From: Paludibacter sp. | Lineage (GTDB): Bacteria; Bacteroidota; Bacteroidia; Bacteroidales; Paludibacteraceae | Assembly (NCBI GenBank): GCA_028690665.1 | Contig: JAQVAV010000001.1 | Coordinates: 310,001 to 374,000, forward strand | Length of the DNA stretch: 64,000 bases | Direction: 5' to 3' | Part shown: in pieces, positions 36,240 through 45,914 of the stretch | Layout: each line of letters begins with the position of its first letter | How positions within the stretch are numbered: the stretch's first letter is position 1 | Notes under the pieces: generated by a model | Database searches by the model: none | What the model saw: only the letters and a program-made list of their open reading frames with translations | What the model was told of the DNA's origin: nothing | Translations under genes and position numbers: made by a program

Positions 36240-36977
36240 TTACCTGTTCCATATTTCCCAAGCAGCAACAGCCTGTCCTTGCAACATAGCTTCTCCATTT
36301 TGAACTGTAGCTCCCCGCCCCCTGCCTTTTTTCATAAACAAAGTTTCAGCCGGATTGTAAACCACATCATACAAAAGATGTTTTGAAGAAAGATACTCAT
36401 AAGGGATTGCCGGGCATTCATCCGAATGAGGATAGGTTCCAACAGGAGATGCATTTACAATTACGGTGTATTCGTTCAGTAACTGTTCGTTTAATGCTGT
36501 GTAAGTAAACCGGCCTTCTTGCGCTGTTCTTGACACATGCATAGTTTCAATCCCGTTCTTGTTCAACACGTAATCTACTGCTTTCGAAGCTCCGCCAGTT
36601 CCTAAAATTAAAGCTTTTCTGTGATGAGGTTTGAGTAAAGGAAGTAGTGAATTTTCGAATCCGATAGCATCTGAATTAAACCCGATAAGTTTTAATTTGT
36701 CTTCTGAACGATCAAACTTAATTACATTGACCGCGCCAATTTTTGCCGCTGTATCATCCAACTCATCTAAAAATGCAATTACTTTTTGTTTATACGGAAT
36801 AGTTACATTCAATCCGCTAAAACGAATCCCGTTTATCAGATCTTTGAATTTATCAATGCTTTCAAGTTCATACAAATCATATTGGGCATTAATATGCTCA
36901 TTCTCAAATTTAGCCGTAAAGAAACGTTTTGAAAACGAATGCCCGAGGGGAAAACCTATTAAACCAAAATATTTCAC
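36240..36977 (-). CDS. aroE: Shikimate dehydrogenase
   Basis: 245 residues. GLIGFPLGHSFSKRFF, SGLNVTIPYKQ (catalytic Lys), GAVNVIKF, LILGTGGASKAVDYVL (NADP-binding) and QNGEAMLQGQAVAAWEIW. Reduces 3-dehydroshikimate. The start is GTG at 36977, overlapping the dedA stop (GTGA), so translation is coupled. Last gene of the TPR-dedA-aroE operon. Somewhat shorter than the usual 270 residues. Confidence 0.93.
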   Translation of the reverse strand: MKYFGLIGFPLGHSFSKRFFTAKFENEHINAQYDLYELESIDKFKDLINGIRFSGLNVTIPYKQKVIAFLDELDDTAAKIGAVNVIKFDRSEDKLKLIGFNSDAIGFENSLLPLLKPHHRKALILGTGGASKAVDYVLNKNGIETMHVSRTAQEGRFTYTALNEQLLNEYTVIVNASPVGTYPHSDECPAIPYEYLSSKHLLYDVVYNPAETLFMKKGRGRGATVQNGEAMLQGQAVAAWEIWNR

Positions 36978-37684
36978 TTTTTATGTCTTTTTCGGAAATA
37001 CTTCAAGCCAAAATATATAACGACTACACCAAGTAAAGCTAAAATAATAAAGCTTAGTTCATGACTGTATTTATTTATCAGGTCAGCCTGGCCATGAGCA
37101 ATATAGCCCAAAAGAGCAAGCACGGAATTCCAGACAATCGCTCCCAGAAAAGTATACAGCGTAAAACTCAGCAAACTCATACGGGCAAGTCCTGCCGGAA
37201 TAGAAATCAACTGACGAATAGCAGGAATAAGGCGTCCGATAAACGTAGAAGACTTTCCATGATCATTGAAATACTGTTCGGCCTTCTGTATTTTTTCGCC
37301 ACTCAACAATAATAAATGACCAATTTTACTATCGGCCAATTTGTAAACGACCGGGCGTCCGAGCCAACGAGCCAGAAAATAATTAATATAAGCCCCGATT
37401 AAGGCACCCAATGTCCCGAACAACACTACTAAAAATATATTCAGGTGACTTTCCGGTTTACTGGCAATATAAGCAGCTGGTGGAATAACGACTTCGGAAG
37501 GAAAGGGAATAAACGAACTTTCGACAGCCATCAATGCAGCAATGCTTCCATAATTGGTATTCTGGTCGTACCAGACTTCTACTTTTTGAACTATAGTCAG
37601 ATTTTTTGTCGAATCAACAGGCGTATTTGCATAAGTTTCACATGCAAAAAACAACAGAAGGAACAGCAGTATTTTTTTTACCAT
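36974..37684 (-). CDS. DedA family membrane protein
   Basis: 236 residues. An N-terminal signal-like segment (MVKKILLFLLLFFACETYA), then the DedA/VTT core: FIPFPSEVVIPPAAYIA, LFGTLGALIGAYINYFLARWLGRP, FIGRLIPAIRQLISIPAGLARM and several membrane helices, ending in RKRHKK. DedA proteins are inner-membrane transporters, including C55-P/phospholipid flippases. The N-terminal extension is more than most members have. 15 bp after the TPR gene and overlapping aroE by 4 bp. Confidence 0.9.
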   Translation of the reverse strand: MVKKILLFLLLFFACETYANTPVDSTKNLTIVQKVEVWYDQNTNYGSIAALMAVESSFIPFPSEVVIPPAAYIASKPESHLNIFLVVLFGTLGALIGAYINYFLARWLGRPVVYKLADSKIGHLLLLSGEKIQKAEQYFNDHGKSSTFIGRLIPAIRQLISIPAGLARMSLLSFTLYTFLGAIVWNSVLALLGYIAHGQADLINKYSHELSFIILALLGVVVIYFGLKYFRKRHKK

Positions 37685-37699
37685 TTATAAAACATGAAA

Positions 37700-39070
37700 T
37701 TAAATAGAAAAAGGTCCGGCATCAGGACATATTTCATAAAACATCTTTATTGCATCTAAATTTAATTCCTGAGCCTTTTTCAGGTATATAACGGCAGCAG
37801 TATCATTATCATTCTTATGAAATGCGATTGCAATGAATAGGTCAATATATTCCAGCGTCTTATCCATATCGTATGCCGTCAGATAATACTGCAAAGCGGT
37901 CTGGTATTCTCCTTTATCCATGCATATATTCGCAATCGCCATCAATGTATCCGGCTGATTAGGTTCAATTGCAATTGACTTCAAATAAGCCAGCAAGGCA
38001 TTCTCAATATCATCCATCCCAACAAGAGCCTCAGCCAGATAAACCCATGCATCATGGGCATTTTCCTGAATATCAATAGCTTTTTTTATGTAACTTATAC
38101 TCTCAGCATATTGATCTTTTTCAAGAAGACAAACGGCGATACCGGTCAAAGCATCATAATTTTCAGCCTTTTCGTCCAACGACTTTTTGTAAAAAGCAAT
38201 AGCATCATCGTAACGTTCAAGCTTTTCGTAACATTCTCCGACAAAAAGATTTGATTGCCAATGATCATCAGTCATTGACTCATATTCGTGGTAAGCATCA
38301 ATAGCTTCGGTATATTGTCCCAACTGAAAATGAGCATGTGCCTTTTGAAGGCTTGTCAGCGTGTCATCCGGATTTATTGCAAGTGCAAAATCATAAGCTT
38401 CTATGGCCTTCATAAATTCCTGCTTTGCAAAATAAATCTGCCCCAGATTAAACCATGCTTCCGACATAAAAGAATCGATATTCAGAATTCTGTTGTAAAC
38501 ATCAATGGCTTTATCGTTTTCAGACAGTTGTTCGTAGCAAAATGCAAGTTCGAACAACAAGTCAGCATTAAATTCATTGAATTTATCTCCACGTTTAAGA
38601 TAATAAACAGCCTGTTCGAAACCAAGTTGAGAAATATAAATAAATGCGATATCGAGGCACACATTATCAAGATCATCCGTAGTTTCTGCAATCAGGTTCT
38701 GGCATAAAACATTTGCTTCCGCATCCCGTCCCATGCGAGAAAAGGCTTCAATTTTAAGTAAGGAAAATTCATAATCGCCGGAATCGGAAACTGAAGTTAT
38801 AATACGGTATGCTTTCTGAGTATCACCGACGGCCAAATAGATTTTAGCTCTTTTAGCCTTTAACGACATACTTCCGGGATGAAGTTTCAGGCCCAAATCT
38901 ATTGCTTTCGAGCCATCCTTTGTCCGGCCTTTATACAGGTAATAATCAACTATGGCTTCCAGTTCTTCAACATCGAAATAGCCTGAACCTTCACCTTCCA
39001 GGTAAAGTTCATACCTTCTGATAATTTCACGAGATTCGTCATCGACTGGAGCTGAAAGTTTTTTACTCAT
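37700..39070 (-). CDS. Cytoplasmic TPR-repeat protein
   Basis: 456 residues from ATG 39070; an upstream in-frame codon at 39094 is rejected because it lies inside the predicted -7 element. No signal peptide. About ten tetratricopeptide repeats cover residues 70-440 (e.g. SEAWFNLGQIYFAKQEFMKA, YDALTGIAVCLLEKDQYAES, DAWVYLAEALVGMDDIENA). A protein-protein interaction scaffold of unknown partner, conserved in Bacteroidota by my recollection. First gene of the operon with dedA and aroE. Confidence 0.85.
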   Translation of the reverse strand: MSKKLSAPVDDESREIIRRYELYLEGEGSGYFDVEELEAIVDYYLYKGRTKDGSKAIDLGLKLHPGSMSLKAKRAKIYLAVGDTQKAYRIITSVSDSGDYEFSLLKIEAFSRMGRDAEANVLCQNLIAETTDDLDNVCLDIAFIYISQLGFEQAVYYLKRGDKFNEFNADLLFELAFCYEQLSENDKAIDVYNRILNIDSFMSEAWFNLGQIYFAKQEFMKAIEAYDFALAINPDDTLTSLQKAHAHFQLGQYTEAIDAYHEYESMTDDHWQSNLFVGECYEKLERYDDAIAFYKKSLDEKAENYDALTGIAVCLLEKDQYAESISYIKKAIDIQENAHDAWVYLAEALVGMDDIENALLAYLKSIAIEPNQPDTLMAIANICMDKGEYQTALQYYLTAYDMDKTLEYIDLFIAIAFHKNDNDTAAVIYLKKAQELNLDAIKMFYEICPDAGPFSI

Positions 39071-39091
39071 TATACTGGAAGTATGTTTGCA

Positions 39092-39099
39092 CAAAAATA
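39092..39099 (-). promoter_or_regulatory. -7 promoter element of TPR-dedA-aroE
   Basis: CAAAAATA reads TATTTTTG on the minus strand, 21 nt before the ATG at 39070. Confidence 0.5.
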
Positions 39100-39255
39100 G
39101 TGTATTACAACCAAATAACTATCAAAAATCATTTAAAAGTTATCAACAAGGACAGGCAAAAAATTTATTTTTATTCAAAAAATCAAAAAAAATCAGGAAC
39201 GATTTTTGAATTAATAATCGACCGGTAAAAAAACAGATAACTCTATATAAAATAT

Positions 39256-39263
39256 TATCTTTG
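39256..39263 (+). promoter_or_regulatory. -7 promoter element of Nudix gene
   Basis: TATCTTTG, 28 nt upstream of the ATG at 39292. Confidence 0.55.
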
Positions 39264-39291
39264 CCAAGATGTAAAAATATCAGAATACTAA

Positions 39292-39810
39292 ATGCACTTT
39301 TCAACATTATTCGGTTATTGTCCACATTGCGGATCGGACAAATTTATAAAAAACAATATTAAATCAATGCGTTGCGAAAGTTGCGGATTTATAATGTATA
39401 TTAATCCGTCGGCAGCAGTTGCAGCATTTGTCGAAGACGAAAACGGAAATTTAATCGTTTGTAAAAGAGGACGCGATCCTCAAAAGGGGACATTGGATTT
39501 ACCAGGCGGCTTCGTAGATGACAACGAAACAGCAGAAGAAGCCATCAGCAGGGAATTAAAAGAAGAACTCAACGCAGAGGTAGTATCTCTCAAATATAAG
39601 TTTTCTTTACCTAATCTGTACACTTACAGTGGCTGGACTTTGCCAACGTTAGACATGTTCTTCAGTTGCAAAATAAAAAGTACCGCCAATATAAAACCAC
39701 AGGATGATGTTGAAGCTGTAAGTTTCATGAAACGAACTGAAATTCAGCCGGAATTATTCGGATTAAGTTCCATCCGGAAAGCCATTGAGAAATATAAAAA
39801 CGGACACTGA
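39292..39810 (+). CDS. Nudix hydrolase with N-terminal zinc ribbon
   Basis: 172 residues. The first 35 residues form a zinc ribbon (YCPHCGS and MRCESCGF), then a Nudix fold with the box GGFVDDNETAEEAISRELKE continuing ELNAEV (GX5EX7REUXEEXGU, with Asn for the Gly). This layout is like NADH pyrophosphatase NudC-type and 'DUF4743/NUDIX' proteins, but the NudC SQPWPFPxS tail is absent. Substrate unknown; hydrolysis of a nucleoside diphosphate derivative is expected. The next gene begins 34 bp later. Confidence 0.85.
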   Translation: MHFSTLFGYCPHCGSDKFIKNNIKSMRCESCGFIMYINPSAAVAAFVEDENGNLIVCKRGRDPQKGTLDLPGGFVDDNETAEEAISRELKEELNAEVVSLKYKFSLPNLYTYSGWTLPTLDMFFSCKIKSTANIKPQDDVEAVSFMKRTEIQPELFGLSSIRKAIEKYKNGH

Positions 39811-39844
39811 AAACACAATAAAAACAACCAAAAATAAAATCGCG

Positions 39845-42800
39845 ATGAAGAAAGTTATCGTAATCAGCCTGCTTTTAGCTTTGACATACAGTCTGAAAGC
39901 ACAGGAAACCCTTATTTTCACCAACAGCGATGTTCTTTTCAATCAGGGAAGAGAACTTTACAATCAACGAAAATATGCTGCTTCTTACCGCCAAATGGAA
40001 GAATTTCTGAAATCGGCTGAAAAAACAAGTGCCGGACAGATACAGGAAGCGGAATATTATATGGCGGCAGATGCTTACGAACTTCGTATGGAAACTGCCG
40101 GGAAACTATTAAAGAACTACCTCTCAGAACATCCATATACACCGTTTGCTGACAAAACCAATGTCATGTTGGGAATGCTGGAATATGAAAACAAGAAATA
40201 TAATGAGGCGCTTGGATATTTCAAACAGGTAAACGAGAAACACCTGAGTAACAGGGAACGTGTGGATTTTCTTTTTTGCAAAGGTTACGCCTTTCTGGAA
40301 ATAAAAGATTATACGAATGCGCTTGCAATCTTCAAAAATTTGAAAAACCTGCAGACGCGTTACACACTTTCGGCAACTTACTATTATGCTTATGCCGAAT
40401 ACACTCTTGGCAACTATCAGGTGGCGCTTCCAGAATTTCTAAAACTTGAGAATAATGATACCTATAAAAATATCGTACCATATTACATTATTCAAATTTA
40501 CTATTACCAGAAAAATTTCGATGAGCTGAACACGAGGGCCGCAAATCTTTTAAAAAACAATCCCAACAATCTGAATAATGCAGAGATTTATCGTATTATG
40601 GGTGAAATAGCCTATAGCAAAAAAGATTACGCGGGCACGATCAGCAATCTGAAAGAATATGAAAAAAGAGCAAAACAGGTAGTACGTAACGACATGTACC
40701 TTCTTGGTCTGTCATATTATGAAACAAAACAATACGCCAGCGCCGTAGCTTATCTTTCAAAAGTGACTACAGAAAAAGATGAAATGACCGAAAATGCTTA
40801 TCTGCATATTGGCAACGCATATATCCGTCTGAAAGACATTACCAATGCACGGTTAGCTTATGAAGGCGCTTTGCAGACCAACTTCAACAAAACTGTAAGG
40901 GAAGAAGCTCTTTACAATTACGCACTTACTACCTACGAAACGACAACAGCATTTGGAGAATCAATTACGGCATTTGAGAAACTACTGAATGAATTTCCAA
41001 ACTCAAAATACACAGACAAAGCTTACGATTATCTTGCTTCTGTCTATATGACTACCAAAAACTACGAAGCGGCTTATCAATCGATTTTGAAAATTAAAAA
41101 TCCAAATGCGAAATTACTCGATGCAAGACAATTCCTACTTTACCAACTTGGTACAGAATCATTCATACAAAACAATTTAGATAAAGCCATCGGGTATTTT
41201 ACGAAATCACTCGAAACGTCAACCATTGGAAAATACTCTGCTGAAAGTTACTTCTGGCGTTCTGAAAGCTATTACCGGAAAGATCAGCCCGATAAAAGTA
41301 TCGCTGACCTGAAAGCATTCTTTTTGAGCAATTATGCCAAAAGCAGTGTAAATTACAAAACGGCCAATTACTCTATGGCTTATGCCTATTTTGCGAAAAA
41401 ACAATACAGTGTTGCCCTGAACTGGTTTCTAAAATATGTTGATTTGGAAACTAATACCTCTGTCAACACTTACGCAGATGCATTAAATCGCATTGGAGAC
41501 TGCTATTTCAACGCCCGCAACTTTAGTAACGCGGAAAAATATTATGCCAAAGCAGCTAAGGCAAGTCCGAATACCGGAGATTATGCCATGTTCCAAAGTG
41601 CGTATGTATCCGGCCTTCAAAAAAACTACACCGGGAAAATCGGGATTCTTGAAAATCTAATCAGCAAATATCCGAATTCAGAATATGTTGACGATGCTTT
41701 GTACGAAATGGGTCGTGCATACGTATTGCTCGAAAATGATACCAAGGCCATCGAAACTTATCAGCGATTAATCAAGGCGCATCCAAACAGTGCCAACGCC
41801 CGCAAGGGAGCCCTCGAAATCGGTATGATTTATTTCAACGAAAGCAATTACGATCAAGCTATCGCCGCCTACAAAAAAGTAATTGCCGATTATCCGGGCA
41901 CGGAAGAATCGTATACAGCACTCGAAAGTCTCGAATCGGTTTACATTGAGAAAAATGATGTAGCATCCTATCTGGCTTACACCAAAACACTGAATATGAC
42001 TTTGAGCGGAAATTCTGCCAGTCGCGAAGACTCAATTTCTTATATCGCGGCCGAAAAACAATATATGAACGGAAATTATCCTCAGGCAATTTCTGGTCTG
42101 AAATCGTATATCAGCAATTTCTGCTCAGGCGGACGTTACTGCACCACTGCACAATATTATTTAGCCGACAGTTATTACCGTACCGACAACAAAGACAATG
42201 CTTTAGCCTCCTATCAGGCATTATTGCTCATTGCCGGAAACCAATACATTCAGGAAGCCACAACACGGTGCGCCGAAATTACTTATGACAAAAAAGACTA
42301 TAATTCATCGCTGCAATACTTCAAACAGTTGCAATACATGGCTCAGTCGACCGACGACAGGAATGTAGCACGACTTGGCATACTCCGTTGTAGTTATTTT
42401 CTGAACGATCATACAACGACTATCAGTGTAGCCAACGAAATTCTGAACGATTCCAAATCAACAGATGAACTAAAATCGGAGGCCCGTTATAACCGAGCCA
42501 AGGCTTATATTGCCATGAACCAGAACACGCAGGCATTGGCCGATCTGAAAGCACTTGCAGCCGACACCCGAACAGCCATTGGAGCCGAATCGAAATATCT
42601 GTTAGCCAACATATATTTCACTGAAGGCAAACTGAAAGAAACCGAAACAGAAGTGCTTGATTTTGCGAAAAAAAATACGCCTTATCAATTTTGGCTGGCA
42701 CGCAGCTTTGTATTGTTAGCCGATGTTTATATCCAGCAGGGGAACGATTTTCAAGCTAAACAATATCTGTTGAGTCTGCAAAGAAATTACACCGTACAGG

Positions 42801-42874
42801 ACGAGATTCAGGATTTAATCACTGAACGCCTGAATGCAATTGCACAACGCGAAAATGAAACCATTATCAACTGA
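39845..42874 (+). CDS. Large exported TPR-repeat protein
   Basis: 1009 residues from ATG 39845; an in-frame TTG at 39785 would add 20 residues and overlap the Nudix gene, and would bury the signal peptide MKKVIVISLLLALTYSLKAQ, so it is rejected. About 20 TPR-like repeats follow (e.g. RVDFLFCKGYAFLEIKDY, EEALYNYALTTYETTTAFGE, YVDDALYEMGRAYVLLENDT), resembling the BamD/CpoB/YbgF kind. Not a lipoprotein; cleavage should leave Gln+1. Paired with the next gene (24 bp), a barrel protein, this looks like a periplasmic scaffold serving an outer-membrane partner. Function unknown. Confidence 0.8.
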   Translation: MKKVIVISLLLALTYSLKAQETLIFTNSDVLFNQGRELYNQRKYAASYRQMEEFLKSAEKTSAGQIQEAEYYMAADAYELRMETAGKLLKNYLSEHPYTPFADKTNVMLGMLEYENKKYNEALGYFKQVNEKHLSNRERVDFLFCKGYAFLEIKDYTNALAIFKNLKNLQTRYTLSATYYYAYAEYTLGNYQVALPEFLKLENNDTYKNIVPYYIIQIYYYQKNFDELNTRAANLLKNNPNNLNNAEIYRIMGEIAYSKKDYAGTISNLKEYEKRAKQVVRNDMYLLGLSYYETKQYASAVAYLSKVTTEKDEMTENAYLHIGNAYIRLKDITNARLAYEGALQTNFNKTVREEALYNYALTTYETTTAFGESITAFEKLLNEFPNSKYTDKAYDYLASVYMTTKNYEAAYQSILKIKNPNAKLLDARQFLLYQLGTESFIQNNLDKAIGYFTKSLETSTIGKYSAESYFWRSESYYRKDQPDKSIADLKAFFLSNYAKSSVNYKTANYSMAYAYFAKKQYSVALNWFLKYVDLETNTSVNTYADALNRIGDCYFNARNFSNAEKYYAKAAKASPNTGDYAMFQSAYVSGLQKNYTGKIGILENLISKYPNSEYVDDALYEMGRAYVLLENDTKAIETYQRLIKAHPNSANARKGALEIGMIYFNESNYDQAIAAYKKVIADYPGTEESYTALESLESVYIEKNDVASYLAYTKTLNMTLSGNSASREDSISYIAAEKQYMNGNYPQAISGLKSYISNFCSGGRYCTTAQYYLADSYYRTDNKDNALASYQALLLIAGNQYIQEATTRCAEITYDKKDYNSSLQYFKQLQYMAQSTDDRNVARLGILRCSYFLNDHTTTISVANEILNDSKSTDELKSEARYNRAKAYIAMNQNTQALADLKALAADTRTAIGAESKYLLANIYFTEGKLKETETEVLDFAKKNTPYQFWLARSFVLLADVYIQQGNDFQAKQYLLSLQRNYTVQDEIQDLITERLNAIAQRENETIIN

Positions 42875-42898
42875 TAACGTACAATAAAACCACAGGAA

Positions 42899-44683
42899 AT
42901 GAAAATTTTAAAAAAAACAACGACAATGAAAACTTCAAAATATATTTTACCTGCATTATTGTTACTATCGATTTGCGGAAAGGCGCAGACCGTAGATCAG
43001 AACGTTACTGTTGAACGTGAATACAAACCGGTAATACAGGATGCAGGAAAAATAAATTCTGTTCCGGCGGTTATCGATCCCAAGGTAGAAAAGGCTACAG
43101 CACAATATACCGACATTGATTTGCCCATGGCTGTCGGACAAAATATTCATCCGTTAGATGCAGCCGAATTGGCACATAAAGCACGAACCATTCAACGCAA
43201 CGCGTTTGTTCGCATAGGTTTAGGCAGTTATTGGAACAACATGATCGATTTTGGAATGCCGGTACTGAAAAACAAGGACATGAGTCTTGACCTCAAACTG
43301 AACCATTTAGCAACACTAAGTCAGGACGGACATTCAAAAACCGATGCTGCCGTAATGTATAATAATTATTACAAAAAAATGGACTTTTACGCCGGCATGG
43401 GACTGGGACGGGAATATCTGGAATATTATGGCGATAATTATAATATGAATGGCGATGCAACCGATCTTTCAACTCTGAGCACTGCCGGCACAACCGCTTA
43501 TCGTGAGTTAAATCTGACCAGGATTAACCGTACAGCACAATCACCGAAGCTTCAGGAACTTGCAGACGCTAACACCAACGATGTATTTTGGCGTTACAAT
43601 GCTAACATAGGCATTCGTTCTGTTCCTAATATAGAAAGTACCCGTTATCTTGCCGACTTAAAATACAAAGTTTTTGACTCTAAAAACGGATTGACCGAAA
43701 ACATGTTCGACACCCGTCTGAGCTATGATACCAAAAATGGGAAAAACCGCCTGGGCATAGATATAGAAATGCAAAACATGATGTATAAAACCGATATATC
43801 CAATGTAATTATTAATGTATGGGACTCTTATTCCGTGTTTACCATGAATCCGTTTTACAGTTTTGAACGTGATCGTTGGAATGTGCGTTTGGGTGTAAAA
43901 TCAAGTTTCTCGTTTATCCACGGACGCCCATTCAATCCATCGCCAGACATTAGCGCAGAATGGAAAGTCATCCCTAAATGGTTTGATATTTATGGCGGAA
44001 TAGGTGGAGGATACGACGTAAACACTATGGATAAGATGTTTGGCGAAAACAGGTATCTCTTTTCCGATTTACGTGTAAAAGACACTTATACTCCGGTGAA
44101 TGCCTATATCGGAGCGAAAGTAAAACCTGTTTACAACGTACTGCTCGATGCTTACGTAAGCTACCGCTATATCGACAACCAGTATTTCTTTATCAATAAA
44201 GATTATGCTGCAACAGCCACCGTGGCAAGCTCAACCGATTCTATACTCTACACCAACCGCTTTAATGTAATATATAGTGGGGCATCTTTGGTAAAAGCAG
44301 GAATCCGGGCCAATTACAATATGCGCAATTTGCTTAATATTCAATTGAAAGGAGCTTACAACGGTTGGAAAACATACGATACATCAATGGCATGGAACAA
44401 GCCCGAATTTGAAGCAGACCTGTCAGCCGACTATCGGGTTTCGCGAAATCTGCATGTTACATCAAACATATTTTTTGAAAGCGAACGTTTTGCAAAATTA
44501 GGAGATCTGACGATGCGCATGAGTCCGAAAGTGGATGTAAATTTGGGAGCCTCCTACTCCTACCTCAACTGGTTGACAATGTTTGCCAAAGTAAACAATC
44601 TGCTGAATAATAAATATCAGGATTTTTATGGTTATCAGGTGCAGGGCCTCAATGTTATGGTCGGAGCAGCATTTTCGTTCTAA
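42899..44683 (+). CDS. Plug-less TonB-receptor-like outer-membrane barrel
   Basis: 594 residues. Signal peptide (MKTSKYILPALLLLSICGKA from Met10, with Gln+1), then a short charged region VTVEREYKPVIQDAGKINSVP, then an aromatic-rich barrel (about 100-594) ending LNVMVGAAFSF. The end block (TMFAKVNNLLNNKYQDFYGYQVQGLNVMVG) is typical of TonB-dependent receptors, but I see no plug domain or carboxypeptidase-like domain, so it is unlikely to be an ordinary receptor. Co-transcribed with the large TPR protein and followed by a strong terminator. Confidence 0.75.
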   Translation: MKILKKTTTMKTSKYILPALLLLSICGKAQTVDQNVTVEREYKPVIQDAGKINSVPAVIDPKVEKATAQYTDIDLPMAVGQNIHPLDAAELAHKARTIQRNAFVRIGLGSYWNNMIDFGMPVLKNKDMSLDLKLNHLATLSQDGHSKTDAAVMYNNYYKKMDFYAGMGLGREYLEYYGDNYNMNGDATDLSTLSTAGTTAYRELNLTRINRTAQSPKLQELADANTNDVFWRYNANIGIRSVPNIESTRYLADLKYKVFDSKNGLTENMFDTRLSYDTKNGKNRLGIDIEMQNMMYKTDISNVIINVWDSYSVFTMNPFYSFERDRWNVRLGVKSSFSFIHGRPFNPSPDISAEWKVIPKWFDIYGGIGGGYDVNTMDKMFGENRYLFSDLRVKDTYTPVNAYIGAKVKPVYNVLLDAYVSYRYIDNQYFFINKDYAATATVASSTDSILYTNRFNVIYSGASLVKAGIRANYNMRNLLNIQLKGAYNGWKTYDTSMAWNKPEFEADLSADYRVSRNLHVTSNIFFESERFAKLGDLTMRMSPKVDVNLGASYSYLNWLTMFAKVNNLLNNKYQDFYGYQVQGLNVMVGAAFSF

Positions 44684-44708
44684 TCAATAAAAACATCTTA
44701 CAATTAAC

Positions 44709-44750
44709 AAACAAGCCGGACAGCAATACTGCATCCGGCTTGTTTTATTT
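44709..44750. terminator. Terminator (12-bp stem) after barrel gene
   Basis: AAACAAGCCGGA (44709-44720) pairs perfectly with TCCGGCTTGTTT (44734-44745), then TATTT. Convergent with the PHP gene and may serve both. Confidence 0.9.
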
Positions 44751-44771
44751 ATGCTTGTTTAAATTTAGTCC

Positions 44772-45629
44772 TCAGAACTTCAATCCATATTCATCAAATT
44801 CTACCGGTTTCCAGCCATCATCGAAAAGTTGCGGCATTGTCCGGAATCCGATAGCATGTAACATTTTATATGTAAATTCAAAACTTTCCATAACATTGGT
44901 CGGGTAATGACAATCTGAATTTACCATAACAGGAATTTGCATATCTTTTATCATTCGATAAAAATTTTGGTGCGGATAAGTAATACCATGCTCACGCAAT
45001 GACTTTGTATTAATCTCGAGCATCAGACCTTTTTCTTTAACAAGTTGCAGAAGTTCTGCTTCAAGATCAACAAACCATTTTTCAGTCGGATCAAAGTCTC
45101 GGTATTTTTGTCCATGATACGTAATCTTGTCAACATGCCCTACAATATCAAATCCCCCTTTCTCAATCATTGCGGTTGAAACTTCAAAAAAGCGCTTCGT
45201 CGCCTTACGTATGTCCCCTCCGAAAAGTTCGGTCATTCCGTTGTCAAATTCACGAAAACCGCCATCGATACTCCAGAAATCTCCATTGGACAATTTATCT
45301 AAATAATGTATGGAACCAATCAGATAATCGAATTTTTTATCTGTAAAAAAGTCTCTTTTTGCATCCGTACAATTCAAAATATAATCAACTTCAAGACCCA
45401 GATACAAATCAATTTGACCAGCATACTTTCTTTTGAGTCTGTAGAATTCCGATTCATAATCAGGATAGTCCTCAGCATTCATCGTCCACCTCGTATAAAA
45501 AGGCAGAGGAGCATGAGAAGAAAATCCATATTTGCGAAAACCTTTGGCTATAGCAAATTTCACAAAATCTTCCATGGTACTGCGTCCATCGCAAAAGGTA
45601 CAATGACTATGGTAGTTGGCCCAAGACAT
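44772..45629 (-). CDS. PHP-family histidinol-phosphatase-like phosphoesterase
   Basis: 285 residues from ATG 45629 (MSWANYHSHCTFCDGR). The reading frame stays open to a TTG at 45755, but the extra 42 residues are unlike the family and precede the metal motif that normally begins the protein. PHP motifs: HSHCTFCDG, FSSHAPLP, LGLEVDYI, GSIHYLD, VGHVDKI, LEINTKSL, NSDCHYP. This is the HisK-type trinuclear-metal histidinol phosphate phosphatase, last-but-one step of histidine synthesis, though no other his genes are nearby, so another phosphoester substrate is possible. Monocistronic, facing away from the phosphate island. Confidence 0.85.
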   Translation of the reverse strand: MSWANYHSHCTFCDGRSTMEDFVKFAIAKGFRKYGFSSHAPLPFYTRWTMNAEDYPDYESEFYRLKRKYAGQIDLYLGLEVDYILNCTDAKRDFFTDKKFDYLIGSIHYLDKLSNGDFWSIDGGFREFDNGMTELFGGDIRKATKRFFEVSTAMIEKGGFDIVGHVDKITYHGQKYRDFDPTEKWFVDLEAELLQLVKEKGLMLEINTKSLREHGITYPHQNFYRMIKDMQIPVMVNSDCHYPTNVMESFEFTYKMLHAIGFRTMPQLFDDGWKPVEFDEYGLKF

Positions 45630-45841
45630 AAATATATTCGTATTAATTGATTTAATTATTATCGGTCGGCCTGAATCTGAACGGGAATCAGCATTTCGGC
45701 ATAAGAAACGCAAATTTAATAAAATCGGGCTTGAGATGAAACCCTTAGAATCCAATTTTTAAACATCCGGCAATAATTTTCTGTGGAATTATTTTCCGCC
45801 GGCTATCAGCTTTCACTTTTTTGTAACATGTATTTCCTATT

Positions 45842-45887
45842 TGTAATAAGCCTGTCTCTTTTCTGTAACATGAAATAAAGAATTTTG
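45842..45887 (+). promoter_or_regulatory. Predicted PHO box and -7 element for TonB receptor gene
   Basis: Three direct repeats at an 11-bp period: TGTAATA (45842), TGTCTCT (45853), TGTAACA (45864-45870). Thirteen bases later is TTTG (45884-45887) within GAATTTTG, a near -7 element. An extra TGTAACA at 45822 is off phase. No -33 box, as expected for an activator-dependent promoter. Confidence 0.65.
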
Positions 45888-45914
45888 CGCCGTGCAATAA
45901 TGAATTATTTTTTG

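Noticed and set aside
39785..39844. Longer large TPR protein from TTG 39785
   Set aside because: It would overlap the Nudix gene and bury the signal peptide 20 residues inside.
42899..44683. Ordinary TonB-dependent receptor
   Set aside because: No plug domain or TonB box was found, only the barrel pattern.
45630..45755. N-terminal extension of the PHP phosphatase to 45755
   Set aside because: Opens at TTG, adds sequence unlike the family, and the metal motif normally begins the protein at MSWANYHSH.
45885..45914. Longer N-terminus of the TonB receptor from TTG 45885 or ATG 45900
   Set aside because: TTG 45885 lies inside the predicted -7 element and ATG 45900 only 13 nt after it; ATG 45915 gives a normal signal peptide.
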